Assembly (NCBI GenBank): GCA_903939665.1
Contig: CAJAHZ010000212.1
Span: forward strand, 1 to 7,005
Direction: 5' to 3'
Source of the DNA: an uncultured Pseudomonadota bacterium
GTDB lineage: Bacteria > Pseudomonadota > Gammaproteobacteria > Burkholderiales > Rhodocyclaceae
DNA: 7,005 nt
This document shows positions 1 to 6,421 of this stretch, one piece after another. Numbering within the stretch: position 1 is the stretch's first letter; every line of letters starts with the position of its first letter. The notes beneath the pieces are model-generated. The model ran no database searches and was not told the origin of the DNA. It was given only the letters and a program-made list of their open reading frames with translations. A program made the position numbers and the translations under genes.

Positions 1-107
1 ATGATCCAGCCTCGGGATCGCTCAAGACGAGTTGCCATCTGATCGATCTTCTCGGCGAGTGGCAACGGCACGTGTGCGGTGAGAACTTTGGTCGCTATGT
101 GCGTCAT
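1..107 (-). CDS. Ribbon-helix-helix (CopG/ParD-like) antitoxin, partial at window edge
   Basis: The first 35 codons of a leftward gene are present and the rest is cut by the window edge. The protein begins MTHIATKVLTAHVPLPL and continues AEKIDQMATRLERSRGWI. A short beta-strand segment followed by a helix and the SRGWI turn is the pattern of ribbon-helix-helix antitoxins of the CopG/ParD type. The ATG at 107-105 is preceded by GGAG with 6-nt spacing, which supports the start. Antitoxins of this class neutralise a toxin encoded just downstream and repress their own promoter; here the toxin would lie left of position 1. Position beside res and tnpR in a Tn3-family transposon fits the known integration of toxin-antitoxin pairs in such modules. 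The fold is inferred from sequence pattern only, and the toxin family is unknown. Confidence 0.72.
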   Translation of the reverse strand, partial: MTHIATKVLTAHVPLPLAEKIDQMATRLERSRGWI

Positions 108-181
108 GTTGTGCTCCGAAGAAATTAATTCACTTCTAATCGTAGTGATTAACACTGATTTATGCAACACCAAGAAACATA

Positions 182-227
182 TTGACGTCAAGTTGAGCTA
201 TACCCCAGTTTGACGTCAAGATACCCC
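182..227 (+). repeat. Direct repeat pair TTGACGTCAAG ... ATACCCC
   Basis: TTGACGTCAAG occurs at 182-192 and 210-220, each followed by ATACCCC (200-206 and 221-227), with 7 extra bases in the first copy. The core TTGACGTCAA is itself a perfect palindrome. The copies are 28 bp apart, and the inner halves of both palindromes form the two ends of the candidate res site I. They may also be binding sites for the antitoxin or resolvase. Confidence 0.7.
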
Positions 228-303
228 TGCAATTACGTCTAAATAGAGCCCAAATCCGAATTTATTGACGGATGCTCGCAAAGGTCTAAGATGTCAGTTT
301 GAC
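187..303. other. res: Candidate res site with three subsites (resolvase recombination site)
   Basis: Site I candidate is 187-214, 28 bp, opening with GTCAA and closing with TTGAC. Its two 14-bp halves match at 10 of 14 positions when one is inverted, and the centre is the dinucleotide AT inside TATA. Site II candidate is 237-269, 33 bp, GTCTAAATA to TTTATTGAC. Site III candidate is 284-303, 20 bp, GTCTAA to TTTGAC, containing the perfect dyad TGTCA-GTT-TGACA (292-304). Centre spacings are about 52 and 40 bp. This matches the general layout of Tn3/gamma-delta res sites (28-bp crossover site I plus two accessory sites, next to tnpR). Site I is the best supported; site III is shorter than usual. 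Confidence 0.6.
265..292 (+). promoter_or_regulatory. Predicted tnpR promoter
   Basis: A -35 element TTGACG (265-270) is followed after 16 bp by TAAGAT (287-292), a reasonable sigma-70 pair with 5/6 and 4/6 consensus matches. Transcription would start around 299-300, within the dyad TGTCAGTTTGACA and inside the candidate res site. Resolvase binding there would repress its own gene, as known for Tn3-family tnpR. Confidence 0.5.
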
Positions 304-322
304 AAATCCACCAGAGGAATCC

Positions 323-904
323 ATGAAGGGGCAGCGTATCGGCTACGTTCGGGTCAGCACGCTGGAACAGAACACCGAGCGGCAGCTCGAACAGGTTCCG
401 GTGGATCGCGTCTTTACCGACAAAGCATCCGGCAAGGATACCCAACGCCCTGAACTGGAGAGGTTGATTGCCTTCGTTCGTGAAGACGACACCGTTGTCG
501 TGCACAGCATGGACCGCCTGGCGCGCAACCTTGACGATTTGCGACAAATTGTTCAAGCGCTGGTTAAGCGTGGAATCCGCGTCGAGTTCGTCACGGAACA
601 CCTGCTGTTCACTGGAGACGACTCACCCATGGCCACCCTGATGCTGTCGGTGATGGGTGCCTTCGCAGAATTCGAGCGGGCCTTGCTGCGCGAACGCCAA
701 CGCGAGGGAATTGCGCTGGCCAAGCAACGCGGGGCCTACCGTGGCCGCAAAAAGTCCTTGGCACCTGATCGCATTGCCGAGCTGTGTCAGAAAGTGGCTG
801 CCGGCGAAACCAAGACCCAGGTAGCCCGCGACTTTGGCATCAGCCGCCAGTCCCTGTACAGCTATCTGGCCGAGGCACAGAGCAATGGCGTCCCCGCCGC
901 ATAA
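323..904 (+). CDS. tnpR: TnpR serine resolvase of the Tn3-family transposon
   Basis: This 193-residue site-specific recombinase resolves the cointegrate made by Tn3-type replicative transposition by acting at res. The N-terminal catalytic domain has YVRVST with nucleophile Ser12 and Arg10, then MDRLARNL with Asp64, Arg65 and Arg68, matching the active-site residues of gamma-delta resolvase. The long E-helix region around EFERALLRERQREG (about 116-129) links to a C-terminal helix-turn-helix (about 163-182, QVARDFGISRQSLYSYL). The ATG at 323 is chosen because AGAGGAA sits 3-9 nt upstream; an in-frame TTG at 299 would fall on the predicted transcription start. Length is typical for a short serine resolvase. 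It is codirectional with tnpA, 84 bp upstream of it, and probably controls its own promoter through the overlapping res site. No damage is seen. Confidence 0.95.
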   Translation: MKGQRIGYVRVSTLEQNTERQLEQVPVDRVFTDKASGKDTQRPELERLIAFVREDDTVVVHSMDRLARNLDDLRQIVQALVKRGIRVEFVTEHLLFTGDDSPMATLMLSVMGAFAEFERALLRERQREGIALAKQRGAYRGRKKSLAPDRIAELCQKVAAGETKTQVARDFGISRQSLYSYLAEAQSNGVPAA

Positions 905-988
905 ACCTATCCCCGTCGATTCGCTGCTGCAATTGAGTCGGCGGCTGGTGCGGTTTGGCTGGCCGGGATCGCGTGGAGTTTCTTCACC

Positions 989-3900
989 ATGACGGCCAAG
1001 AGTGAGCGCTTGACCGTATTGTCCGACGCCGAGCAGGAAGCCCTGTACGGCCTACCGGACTTCGACGATGCACAACAGCTAGAATATCTGGCATTGACGG
1101 AAGCCGAACTGGCGTTCGCCAGCAGCCGTCCAAGCCTCCATGCCCAGGTCTATTGCCTCTTGCAAATCGGCTACTTCAAGGCCAAACATGCCTTCTTCCG
1201 CTTTGACTGGAGCGAGGTCGAGGACGATTGCGCCTTCGTGCTGAGCCGCTATTTCCATGGCGAAGCATTCGAGCGCAAGCCGATTACCAAGCATGAGCAC
1301 TACACCCAGCGCGAGGGGATCGCTGATCTGTTCGGGTACCGGCTGTGGGCGGCCGACTTCTTGCCGCAGCTTGGGCAGCAGGCCACGCAGACCGTGCGGC
1401 GCGACGTGACGCCGGGATTCGTAGCCGTAGAGTTGATCGTCTGGCTCAACAAGCACAAGATCATCCGGCCTGGCTACACCACTCTGCAAGAGCTGATCAG
1501 CGAAACACTGTCCACCGAACGTCGGCGCTTAGGCGGCCTACTGGCGGAAGTGCTCGACGACGCGGCCAAAGCCGCCTTGGCCCAGCTCCTGGTGCGTGAT
1601 GACACCCTGTCTCAACTGGCGGCGCTCAAGCAGGACGCCAAGAGTTTCGGCTGGCGTCAGATGATCCGCGAGCGCGAGAAGCGCACCTTGCTGGAGCCGC
1701 TGCACCGGATCGCCAAAGCGTTGCTGCCCAAGCTGGGCGTTTCACAGCAGAACCTGTTGTACTACGCGAGTCTGGCGAACTTCTACACCGTCCACGACCT
1801 GCGTAACCTCAAGGCGGATCAGACCCATCTTTACCTGCTGTGCTACGCCTGGCAACGCTACCGGCAGTTCTCCGACAACCTGGTCGATGCGATGGCCTAT
1901 CACATGAAACAGTTGGAGGACGAGAGCAGCGCGCTCGCTCAGAAGTCTTTCTTGGCGGAACAGGTGCGTCGCCAGCAGAACACCTCGCAGGTCGGTCGCC
2001 TGCTGTTAATCTACGTCGATGATACGGTGGCCGACGCCACGCCGTTTGGCACCGTGCGCCAGCGCGCTTACAAGATCATGCCCAGAGACACATTACAGCT
2101 CACCGGTCAGCGCTTGAGTGTGAAGCCGGTGAGCAAACTGTCCCTGCACTGGCAGGCGGTGGACGTCCTAGCTGAGCGCATCCGCCGCCATCTGCGACCG
2201 CTGTACGTCGCGCTCGACTTCGCCAGTACCGTCCCCGACAGTCAGTGGCTCGCGGCGCTAGCCTGGGCCAAGAGCGTGTTTGCCAAGCAGCAGCGCCTGT
2301 CGCAACGACCGTTGGCCGAATGTCCGGCGGCCACGTTGCCAAAACGATTGCGGCAGTACCTGTTGACTTTCGATGCCGACGGCAAGCCAACCGGACTGCA
2401 CGCCGATCACTACGAGTTCTGGCTCTATCGGCAGATCAGGAAGCGATTCCAGTCGGGCGAAATCTATCTCGACAACAGCTTGCAACATCGCCACTTCTCC
2501 GATGAACTGGTGTCGATGGACGAGAAAGCCGATGTGCTGGCGCAAATGGACATTCCCTTCCTGCGCCAGCCGATCAATGCCCAACTCGACGCGCTGACGG
2601 CCAAGCTGCGTGCGCAATGGCTGGCATTCGACAGCGAGCTGAAGCAGGGCAAGCTGACGCACCTGGACTACGATAAGGACAAGAAGAAGCTGACCTGGCA
2701 CAAGCCCAAGGCTGATAACCAGAAGGTTAGCGAGCAGGCATTTTACGAGCAACTGCCGCACTGCGATGTCGCCGACGTGTTCCGTTTCGTCAACGCCCAG
2801 AGCCAGTTCTTGTCGGCGCTGACGCCGTTGCAGCCGCGCTATGCGAAGAAGGTGGCCGATGCCGATAGCCTGATGGCGGTTATCATCGCGCAAGCGATGA
2901 ACCACGGCAATCAGGTCATGGCGCGCACCAGCGACATTCCCTACCACGTGCTGGAGACGACCTACCAGCAGTACCTGCGCCAAGCATCACTGCAAGCCGC
3001 CAACGACCGCATCAGCAACGCCATCTCCACGCTACCGATCTTCCCGCATTACTCGTTCGACCTGGATGTGCTGTACGGTGCCGTCGATGGTCAGAAATTC
3101 GGTGTCGAGCGGCCAACCGTGAAGGCGCGTTCTTCGCGCAAATACTTTGGACGCGGCAAGGGCATGGTCGCCTACACGCTGCTATGCAATCACGTACCCC
3201 TCAACAGCTACCTGATCGGCGCGCACGAATACGAGGCGCACCATGTGTTCGACATCTGGTATCGCAACACGTCGGACATTATGCCGACTGCCATTACCGG
3301 CGACATGCACAGCGTCAACAAGGCCAACTTCGCGATTCTGTGCTGGTTCGGCCCGCGCTTCGAGCCACGCTTCACCAACCTCAATGACCAGTTGAAGGAA
3401 CTGTATTGTGCCGACGACCTAGCGCTGTACGAGAAATTCCTGATCCGCCCGGTCGGCCTGGCTGACCTGACGGTGATTGTCGACGAAAAACAGAACATGG
3501 ATCAAATCGTCGCTACGCTCGGGCTGAAGGAAATAACCCAGGGTGCCCTGATCCGCAAACTGTGCACCTATACCTCGACGAACCCGACACGGCGCGCGAT
3601 TTTCGAGTTCGACAAGCTTGTGCGCAGCATCTACACGCTGCGCTACTTGCGCGATCCGCAACTGGAGCGCAACGTTCACCGCTCGCAGAACCGCATCGAG
3701 TCTTACCACCAGCTACGTTCGACTATTGCCCAGGTCGGCGGGAAGAAGGAACTGACTGGGCGCACCGACATCGAAATCGAGATCAGCAACCAATGCGCGC
3801 GCCTGATCGCCAACACGATCATCTACTACAACTCGGCCATCCTTTCGCACCTGCTGACGAAGTGCGAGGCCAGCGGCAACGCCAAGGCCGTGGCGCTGAT

Positions 3901-4018
3901 CACCCGGATGTCGCCGGCGGCCTGGCGGCATATCCTGCTGAACGGGCACTATACATTCCACAGTGGTGGCAAGATGATCGACTTGGATACGCTCCTGGCC
4001 GGGCTGGATTTGGGTTGA
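989..4018 (+). CDS. tnpA: TnpA, Tn3-family DDE transposase (full length)
   Basis: This 1009-residue transposase binds the terminal inverted repeats and carries out replicative transposition, forming cointegrates that TnpR resolves. Length is normal for the family. The N-terminal part (about 1-165) is of the DUF4158 type, likely for DNA binding. The C-terminal catalytic domain (about 600-985) contains the DDE triad: Asp700 in YGAVDGQKF, Asp772 in TGDMHSVNKANF, and Glu904 in SQNRIESYHQLR. ATG 989 has a GGAG (975-978) about 10 nt upstream, a wide spacing, so translation may be weak, as is common for tnpA. The gap after tnpR holds no obvious separate promoter. The stop codon lies inside the right terminal repeat, giving a compact end. 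Family assignment is firm; the exact named transposon was not determined. The KLCTY...RYLRDPQLER region and the whole frame are uninterrupted. Confidence 0.97.
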   Translation: MTAKSERLTVLSDAEQEALYGLPDFDDAQQLEYLALTEAELAFASSRPSLHAQVYCLLQIGYFKAKHAFFRFDWSEVEDDCAFVLSRYFHGEAFERKPITKHEHYTQREGIADLFGYRLWAADFLPQLGQQATQTVRRDVTPGFVAVELIVWLNKHKIIRPGYTTLQELISETLSTERRRLGGLLAEVLDDAAKAALAQLLVRDDTLSQLAALKQDAKSFGWRQMIREREKRTLLEPLHRIAKALLPKLGVSQQNLLYYASLANFYTVHDLRNLKADQTHLYLLCYAWQRYRQFSDNLVDAMAYHMKQLEDESSALAQKSFLAEQVRRQQNTSQVGRLLLIYVDDTVADATPFGTVRQRAYKIMPRDTLQLTGQRLSVKPVSKLSLHWQAVDVLAERIRRHLRPLYVALDFASTVPDSQWLAALAWAKSVFAKQQRLSQRPLAECPAATLPKRLRQYLLTFDADGKPTGLHADHYEFWLYRQIRKRFQSGEIYLDNSLQHRHFSDELVSMDEKADVLAQMDIPFLRQPINAQLDALTAKLRAQWLAFDSELKQGKLTHLDYDKDKKKLTWHKPKADNQKVSEQAFYEQLPHCDVADVFRFVNAQSQFLSALTPLQPRYAKKVADADSLMAVIIAQAMNHGNQVMARTSDIPYHVLETTYQQYLRQASLQAANDRISNAISTLPIFPHYSFDLDVLYGAVDGQKFGVERPTVKARSSRKYFGRGKGMVAYTLLCNHVPLNSYLIGAHEYEAHHVFDIWYRNTSDIMPTAITGDMHSVNKANFAILCWFGPRFEPRFTNLNDQLKELYCADDLALYEKFLIRPVGLADLTVIVDEKQNMDQIVATLGLKEITQGALIRKLCTYTSTNPTRRAIFEFDKLVRSIYTLRYLRDPQLERNVHRSQNRIESYHQLRSTIAQVGGKKELTGRTDIEIEISNQCARLIANTIIYYNSAILSHLLTKCEASGNAKAVALITRMSPAAWRHILLNGHYTFHSGGKMIDLDTLLAGLDLG

Positions 4019-4050
4019 CGGAATTTTCGGCGGTTCCGGCGTACACCCCC
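4013..4050 (-). repeat. Right terminal inverted repeat (IRR) of the first transposon
   Basis: Read from outside inward (minus strand) it starts GGGGGTGTACGCCGG and continues through AACCGCCGAAAATTCCGT. A run of G at the tip, ~38 bp length and location just past tnpA are the hallmarks of a Tn3-family terminal repeat. It overlaps the last two codons of tnpA. The matching left copy is not in the window, so the outer boundary rests on the family pattern. Confidence 0.75.
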
Positions 4051-4062
4051 AAATCGCACGTG

Positions 4063-4067
4063 TATGA
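4063..4067 (+). repeat. Target site duplication TATGA, left copy
   Basis: TATGA directly precedes the GGG tip of the left repeat and is repeated exactly after the CCC tip of the right repeat (6865-6869). Five base pairs is the usual Tn3-family duplication. Confidence 0.85.
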
Positions 4068-4105
4068 GGGTGACCGCAAGGATTCGTGCGGAAATGGGCA
4101 ATAAG
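4068..4105 (+). repeat. Left terminal inverted repeat (IRL) of the 2.8-kb element
   Basis: It begins GGGTGACCGCAAGG and ends GGGCAATAAG; the TAAG inner end and 38-bp length are typical of Tn3-family repeats. It matches the inverted right copy at 34 of 38 positions, with the first 20 identical and differences only at positions 21, 23, 24 and 37. Similarity continues a few bases inward (GCC, then AAA). Confidence 0.92.
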
Positions 4106-4691
4106 CCTAAAAGTTATATAGAAGAGCATTTTTAGGGCAAGTCACGCATATTCCAAGAAACAGGGTTTCTCGTTTTCGGTGGACTGCGCCGAATTTGACA
4201 GCGAGTGACGAAGCCAATGTATGCCTGCTTAAGGTTGTCAGCCGCCGTTCGATTTCTGTCCGTCGTGGGCCGTTGCCGACCCAATCCGGAAGTAGCGATT
4301 TTCGTGCTCAATGACAGCTACGCAGCGTAACCGGTCGGTGAGTGAAAATGACTAAGGGATATGGTCCGTGCAGCGAAGTTCGCTGAAATCGGTGATCTGA
4401 ATTGCTGCGCCTCAGCTTATTGCAGCCACTCTTAAGACTACAGGCGCTGCCGGGGGGCGATACGGGAGGTTTATGGCGGCGCCGAGTGCTTCCTGATAAG
4501 AGATCGGCGATTGACTCAGGCGGCCCGAGTCGAAGATACTCACACACGGTGCATTGGATTTTCTATCCTTCTGGGAAAGCATTCTTCAAGGTGCGGAATT
4601 AGTGCTACCTTATTTGTGCAGTCTGAATCAGAAAAGGGAAGGCGGGAGAGATATTTACTCCTTTCAATATCGACGATTGATGGAGACAGCG
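4106..4691. other. Gene-free left arm of the 2.8-kb element
   Basis: No credible gene was found in these 586 bp; the open frames present are short, lack ribosome-binding sites and have no recognisable protein pattern. Just inside the left repeat is a short inverted pair, CCTAAAA (4106-4112) and TTTTAGG (4130-4136). TGACA at about 4196 and TGTCA at about 4236 form a widely spaced inverted pair that could be remnants of a resolvase site, but no ordered three-site layout is seen. The right end should contain the promoter for the secreted protein; a weak extended -10-like TGCTACCTT lies near 4609-4617. Confidence 0.4.
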
Positions 4692-5228
4692 ATGCAAAAC
4701 TTGAGAACGCTTGTTGTGACAGTGGTACTGGCTGTGGGAAGCAACGCGGGCTGGGCGCAAAACCCGAACATGACGCCGGAGAAAATGGCGGAGTTTCAAC
4801 GCCTGCTGCAAGAGCAGCAGAAAAAGGGAAAGCTGGCGCCGGGCGTGCAGATCCCCGGTGGCACCACCACCGACGCGCCATCTGATAAATACAGTGGGGC
4901 AGATAAGTCCGAGTTGATCAAACTCACTCGCAGCACTTGGGAAAAGAAATATCCGCAAGACAAGATTCTCGACATCCGGATCGGCATGTCGAACTGGGAG
5001 CGCAAGTCGGAAAAGCGCTGGAGCAACGGCACCAATTCCTCGTATATGGTCGATTATTCGCAGATTCAGGCCATGGTGATCGTCAAGAAGGATGAGCAGT
5101 TTGCTTCGCTGTACCCCTTCAATATTTCGAAGGACCACACCGACGGGAACAAGATCAGCGTGGATGCCACCGGCCGGGACAACCCAATGATGCATCGGCA
5201 GATTTCACTCAGCGATCTCAAGCGCTAA
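4692..5228 (+). CDS. Small secreted/periplasmic hypothetical protein
   Basis: I do not recognise this 178-residue protein. The N-terminus MQNLRTLVVTVVLAVGSNAGWA followed by QN is a clear signal peptide: one positive charge, a hydrophobic core and an A-x-A-like cleavage site after about residue 21. The ATG at 4692 is preferred because GGAGA sits 5-6 nt upstream; an ATG at 4680 lacks such a site. The mature part starts with a hydrophilic segment (MTPEKMAEFQRLLQEQQKK), then a Gly/Pro/Thr-rich linker, then a probably folded region from about ELIKLTRSTWEKKYPQ to the end with alternating hydrophobic strands. No cysteines, catalytic motif or later membrane segment are visible, so export to the periplasm or outside is likely. 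It is cargo of the 2.8-kb element, convergent with the KilA-N gene and 368 bp from it. No function is proposed. Confidence 0.72.
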   Translation: MQNLRTLVVTVVLAVGSNAGWAQNPNMTPEKMAEFQRLLQEQQKKGKLAPGVQIPGGTTTDAPSDKYSGADKSELIKLTRSTWEKKYPQDKILDIRIGMSNWERKSEKRWSNGTNSSYMVDYSQIQAMVIVKKDEQFASLYPFNISKDHTDGNKISVDATGRDNPMMHRQISLSDLKR

Positions 5229-5495
5229 GGCATTTGCTGTGCCAAAAGAAAGCCAGCTAACCGAGGTTGACGGACCAACGGGGCGTCTACATCTATATGC
5301 TGTCGTTCGTCTCAACGAGGCCATAGCTTGCGTCCGGCGTAGCTAAGCTTGCCATCTCCACGGAGTCCAACTGCCGTTTCCAGCCTGTTGCTGTCGTTGG
5401 GGCGAAAAGCCTGACCGGCTCCAAAGGCTCGGTTGCCGTCAGATGGCTTGAAAATCTGTAGGTCCGCAATCAGTCTTTAGCGGCCCGATAGGCTT

Positions 5496-5513
5496 TGCGG
5501 TCGAACGACCGCA
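5496..5513. repeat. Perfect hairpin, 7-bp stem with GAAC loop
   Basis: TGCGGTC-GAAC-GACCGCA is a perfect GC-rich dyad. No T tract follows on either strand, so it is not a standard intrinsic terminator. Confidence 0.6.
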
Positions 5514-5546
5514 GATGGCCGATTGTACGCATCGGGATTTTAGACC

Positions 5547-5582
5547 TGAACGACAGCTCCCGGTTTGCAAAGGAGCCGTTCA
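5547..5582 (-). terminator. Bulged hairpin 14 bp after the KilA-N stop, possible 3' end structure
   Basis: TGAACG(ACA)GCTCC pairs with GGAGC-CGTTCA around an 11-base loop, giving 11 base pairs with a 3-nt bulge. It begins 14 bp past the stop of the leftward KilA-N gene, where a terminator would be expected. On the minus strand it is followed by ggtctaaaat, not a T run, so any termination would be weak or factor-assisted; it may only stabilise the mRNA end. Confidence 0.35.
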
Positions 5583-5596
5583 ACTCCAAGTACGGA

Positions 5597-6421
5597 TCAC
5601 CGCTCTGGCAGCTTACCCAGTTGCTTGATGGCGCCGATGCCAGCCAAGGAGCGCATCTGCGTGATCGCGATGGCGTTGAGTTGTGTCAATCGCTCCGGTG
5701 CTGCAAGCCCTTGATGGATCAGAACCGCGTTGATGCTCTCCATATTGGACAGTACGACCAATTGCTCTAGCGTCGCGATGTCGCGCATGTTGCCCGACTG
5801 GTTGGGGTTGGTCTGCCGCCATTGGGCGGCGGTCATGCCGAACAGTGCGACGTTGAGCAGATCGGCTTCGCTGGCATAGACGGTGGCGGTTTGCACTTTG
5901 GTCAGTTGCAGCGGAATCAGGCGTTCCTTGATAGCATCCGTGTGAATGCGGTAGTTGACCTTGGCCAGCATGCGCTGGAAATTCCATTCCAGCGATGTGG
6001 CCCGCGCTTCCTCATCCTTAAGTCGCTGGAATTCCTTAATCAGGTACAACTTAAATTCGGGACTGAGCCAGGAACCGAACTCGAAGGCGATGTCACGGTG
6101 TGCATAGGTGCCGCCGTAGCGACCGGCCTTGGCGTGAAGACCGATGGCGGAAGTGGCGTCGATCCACTTTTTTGCCGACAAGTAAAAACTATTGCGACCG
6201 GCTTCATTTTTAATTCCCTCGAATTCGGGGGAATTAAAACCGGGGTTGTAGATCTGCTCCCACACTCCCAGGAACAGCACCGTGTCCTTGTTCTTCAGCC
6301 ATTGTTCGATCAAGGCGCTTCCGCCGTCAAAGCTCTTCACCATGTCGGTCAGCGAAATGTAGTCCTGCTCATGCCGGATAGCGATGCCGACTTCGGTGCC
6401 CTGCACGATGATGCTACTGAG
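5597..6421 (-). CDS. KilA-N domain protein, 5' end fused to antisense tnpA remnant
   Basis: The protein shows the KilA-N domain found in phage, plasmid and other mobile-element proteins and thought to bind DNA: IIVQGTEV, DYISLTDMVKSF, FLGVWEQIYNPGF, FKNEAG-like IKNEAGRNSF, then RYGGTYAHRDIAFEFGSW and SPEFKLYLIKEFQRL. A conserved C-terminal half follows (YRIHTDAIKERLIP, YASEADLLNVALFGMTAAQW, LEQLVVLSNMESINA), so the 3' end is complete; stop TGA is at 5599-5597. About 270 residues of family sequence remain, close to full length. The native start is missing: homology ends near SSII (6418-6407), exactly where the tnpA remnant begins on the other strand. The frame stays open upstream to ATGs at 6574 and 6700, and an in-frame GTG is at 6406, but none has a good ribosome-binding site. 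It could be a chimeric protein, a GTG-started protein, or a 5'-truncated pseudogene. Confidence 0.75.
   Translation of the reverse strand, partial: LSSIIVQGTEVGIAIRHEQDYISLTDMVKSFDGGSALIEQWLKNKDTVLFLGVWEQIYNPGFNSPEFEGIKNEAGRNSFYLSAKKWIDATSAIGLHAKAGRYGGTYAHRDIAFEFGSWLSPEFKLYLIKEFQRLKDEEARATSLEWNFQRMLAKVNYRIHTDAIKERLIPLQLTKVQTATVYASEADLLNVALFGMTAAQWRQTNPNQSGNMRDIATLEQLVVLSNMESINAVLIHQGLAAPERLTQLNAIAITQMRSLAGIGAIKQLGKLPER

Larger units (their letters stand above)
108..322. promoter_or_regulatory. AT-rich divergent control region between antitoxin and tnpR
   Basis: This 215-bp gene-free interval separates the leftward antitoxin from rightward tnpR and is clearly AT-richer than the coding DNA around it. 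Its right part holds the candidate res site and the tnpR promoter. Its left part (about 130-165) has short dyads such as AGTG-N5-CACT, which could be operator sequence for the ribbon-helix-helix antitoxin. No convincing -35/-10 pair for the antitoxin gene was found, so its promoter position is open. Confidence 0.55.
1..4050 (+). mobile_element. Tn3-family transposon (right part; left end outside window)
   Basis: This stretch carries the parts of a replicative Tn3-family transposon in the expected order: a toxin-antitoxin start at the left edge, a res-like recombination region, tnpR, tnpA, and a 38-bp terminal repeat ending in CCCCC on the + strand. No copy of the terminal repeat is visible at the left of the window, so the left inverted repeat, and probably the toxin gene and any further cargo, lie upstream of position 1. 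TnpA and TnpR both look full length with key residues intact, so this half appears able to work. The 5 bp just outside the right repeat are aaatc; the matching target duplication would be beyond the left end. Confidence 0.85.
5229..5596. other. Intergenic region between convergent cargo genes, with hairpins
   Basis: No gene is supported in these 368 bp, which lie between the 3' ends of the secreted-protein gene and the KilA-N gene. The motif GAACGAC or its complement GTCGTTC appears three times (5302-5308, 5503-5509, 5548-5554). Two stable dyads near the right end are listed separately. Classical terminators with a T run were not found for either gene. Confidence 0.45.

Noticed and set aside
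182..227. CRISPR-like or iteron array
   Set aside because: There are only two repeat copies of 11 bp, no spacer regularity and no cas or rep gene nearby; the res-site reading explains them better.
299..322. Upstream TTG start for TnpR giving an 8-residue extension
   Set aside because: It falls at the predicted transcription start and lacks a ribosome-binding site, whereas ATG 323 has AGAGGAA at proper distance and begins like other resolvases.
2258..2983. Long minus-strand open frame (241 codons) inside tnpA
   Set aside because: It is a shadow frame of GC-rich coding sequence, with no recognisable protein pattern, opposite an intact transposase.
4308..4547. Minus-strand 79-codon frame in the left arm of the cassette
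   Set aside because: No ribosome-binding site, unnatural composition and no recognisable motif.
4554..4691. N-terminal extension of the secreted protein to an ATG at 4554 or 4680
   Set aside because: It would bury the signal peptide inside the protein, and neither start has a ribosome-binding site; 4692 has GGAGA.
5822..6421. + strand open frame leading into the tnpA remnant, which would make a 326-residue protein
   Set aside because: This part is the antisense of the KilA-N gene and shows no transposase similarity; only 6422-6802 is genuine tnpA.
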